DNA of 64,000 bases. Source: Chordibacter sp038110535 (GTDB lineage: Bacteria; Verrucomicrobiota; Verrucomicrobiia; Opitutales; Seribacteraceae). Positions 63,406 through 64,000 of this stretch are shown here, one piece after another. Positions within the stretch are counted from its first letter, which is position 1. Each line of letters opens with the position of its first letter. The translations under genes were made by a program, and so were the position numbers. The DNA is taken from NCBI GenBank assembly GCA_038110535.1, contig JAYNJW010000001.1, forward strand, positions 1-64,000. The letters run 5' to 3'. The notes under the pieces were generated by a model. It was given only the letters and a program-made list of their open reading frames with translations, did not search any database and had not been told where the DNA came from.

Positions 63406-64000
63406 TTATGAAAAAGTAAAAGATTGGCACTGGGCCGCGTGGCGCATCTTATGATCAACCAGGACCAGGGCAGTCATCGCTTCCACGATAGGAACTGCCC
63501 GAGGAAGAACGCATGGGTCATGTCTTCCACGGCCCATCAATTCGGTTTCTTGCCCCGCACGATCAACGGTCTTTTGCTTCTGTAAAACCGTGGCAGTGGG
63601 CTTAAATGCAGTACGAAAATAAAGTTCCTCACCGTTACTAATGCCACCTTGGACCCCTCCCGACCGGTTAGAGGATGTACGGACTTCACCATCACGGGAT
63701 TCGTATAAGTCGTTGTGCTCAGAACCCTTGAGATAGGTGCCGGCAAATCCACTCCCCACTTCAAACCCCTTGGTTGAAGGCAGTCCGAGCATCGCTTTGG
63801 CCAAGTCAGCCTCTAAACGGTCAAATACGGGAGCACCCCATCCCACCGGAAGTCCGCCCACCCGGCAAAGAATAGATCCGCCCACTGAATCACCTGCTTT
63901 TTTGGCTTCGAGAATGCATTGCTCCATTTTGGCCGCTGTCTCGAAATCTGGGCATCGAGTAGGAGATTTTTCCACTTGCTCGAGCTCAGGAATGTTCGCA
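63406..64000 (-). CDS. aroC: Chorismate synthase (3' part only)
   Basis: About 197 residues of the C-terminal half are in the window, and the start lies beyond its right edge. GGSILCRVGGLPVGWGAPVF, KGFEVGSGFAGTYLKGSEHN, NRSGGVQGGISNGEELYF and GRHDPCVLPRAVPIVEAM are diagnostic. The enzyme turns EPSP into chorismate with reduced FMN, supplying the substrate for MenF. The stop is at 63406-63408. Confidence 0.95.
   Translation of the reverse strand, partial: ANIPELEQVEKSPTRCPDFETAAKMEQCILEAKKAGDSVGGSILCRVGGLPVGWGAPVFDRLEADLAKAMLGLPSTKGFEVGSGFAGTYLKGSEHNDLYESRDGEVRTSSNRSGGVQGGISNGEELYFRTAFKPTATVLQKQKTVDRAGQETELMGRGRHDPCVLPRAVPIVEAMTALVLVDHKMRHAAQCQSFTFS

Overview
The window looks like a piece of chromosome from a Gram-negative, heterotrophic, probably aquatic bacterium of the Verrucomicrobiota/PVC group. 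This is inferred from gene content, not from a marker tree. The pointers are a DUF1080 protein beside Gfo/Idh/MocA and FAD oxidoreductases, an ECF sigma factor next to a FecR-LamG membrane protein, a sulfatase, a DUF6580 membrane protein, a long-form IspG and a carboxyspermidine-type polyamine operon. A 100-base run of N flanked by two identical 55-base ends shows that this is a scaffolded draft assembly. No phage, transposase, CRISPR array, rRNA or plasmid functions were seen. Most genes are housekeeping and tightly packed, with many start/stop overlaps.

Layout. 1-5.6 kb: an ABC ATPase fragment, then a sugar-oxidation cluster (DUF1080 hydrolase-like, SDR, FAD oxidoreductase, Gfo/Idh/MocA). 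5.7-8.3 kb: glutamate dehydrogenase, RRM protein, GNAT, a small ORF. 8.4-11.3 kb: a basic unknown protein, an ECF sigma factor and its FecR-LamG partner. 11.3-17.4 kb: MidA-like protein, TsaD, sulfite reductase, TrmH-type methyltransferase, DUF6580 protein, Nudix, GNAT. 17.6-24.3 kb: cryptochrome-DASH, a tandem pair of unknown paralogs, FGGY kinase plus HAD phosphatase, a lipoprotein, an M14-like peptidase, tRNA-Gly. 24.3-31.5 kb: a minus-strand run uppS-cdsA-dxr-rseP-ispG-IMPase, linking isoprenoid and lipid precursor synthesis with envelope proteolysis. 31.5-39.5 kb: DCoH, sulfatase, a frameshifted LplT/PlsC-type fusion, nrnA-truB-ribF, and an Fpg-like glycosylase with a degenerate zinc finger. 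39.5-48.7 kb (minus): metH, then thrS-yidD-menF-menD, with menD split by the artificial gap. 48.9-54.1 kb: tRNA-Pro and a compact arginine-to-spermidine operon (speA, carboxyspermidine dehydrogenase, nspC, speB). 54.1-58.7 kb: DUF985 cupin, 2OG-oxygenase-like protein, KorA/KorB, a 57-residue membrane microprotein and a double CDGSH protein. 58.7-62.5 kb (minus): a surface triad (large secreted Ser/Ala/Asp-rich protein, outer-membrane barrel, FecR-like protein). The window ends with tRNA-Leu, an unknown gene and the 3' part of aroC.

The two most solid sequence-level discoveries are quality-related but biologically relevant. Removing the gap plus one duplicate end restores a full-length in-frame MenD of 560 residues. 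A single missing base near 34820 explains why the transporter-acyltransferase fusion is split, and restoring it as A recreates the HX4D active site. The best candidates for undescribed biology are the tandem paralog pair at 19.3-20.55 kb, the surface triad at 58.7-62.5 kb, the basic protein in the sigma/FecR operon, and the KorAB-linked microprotein.
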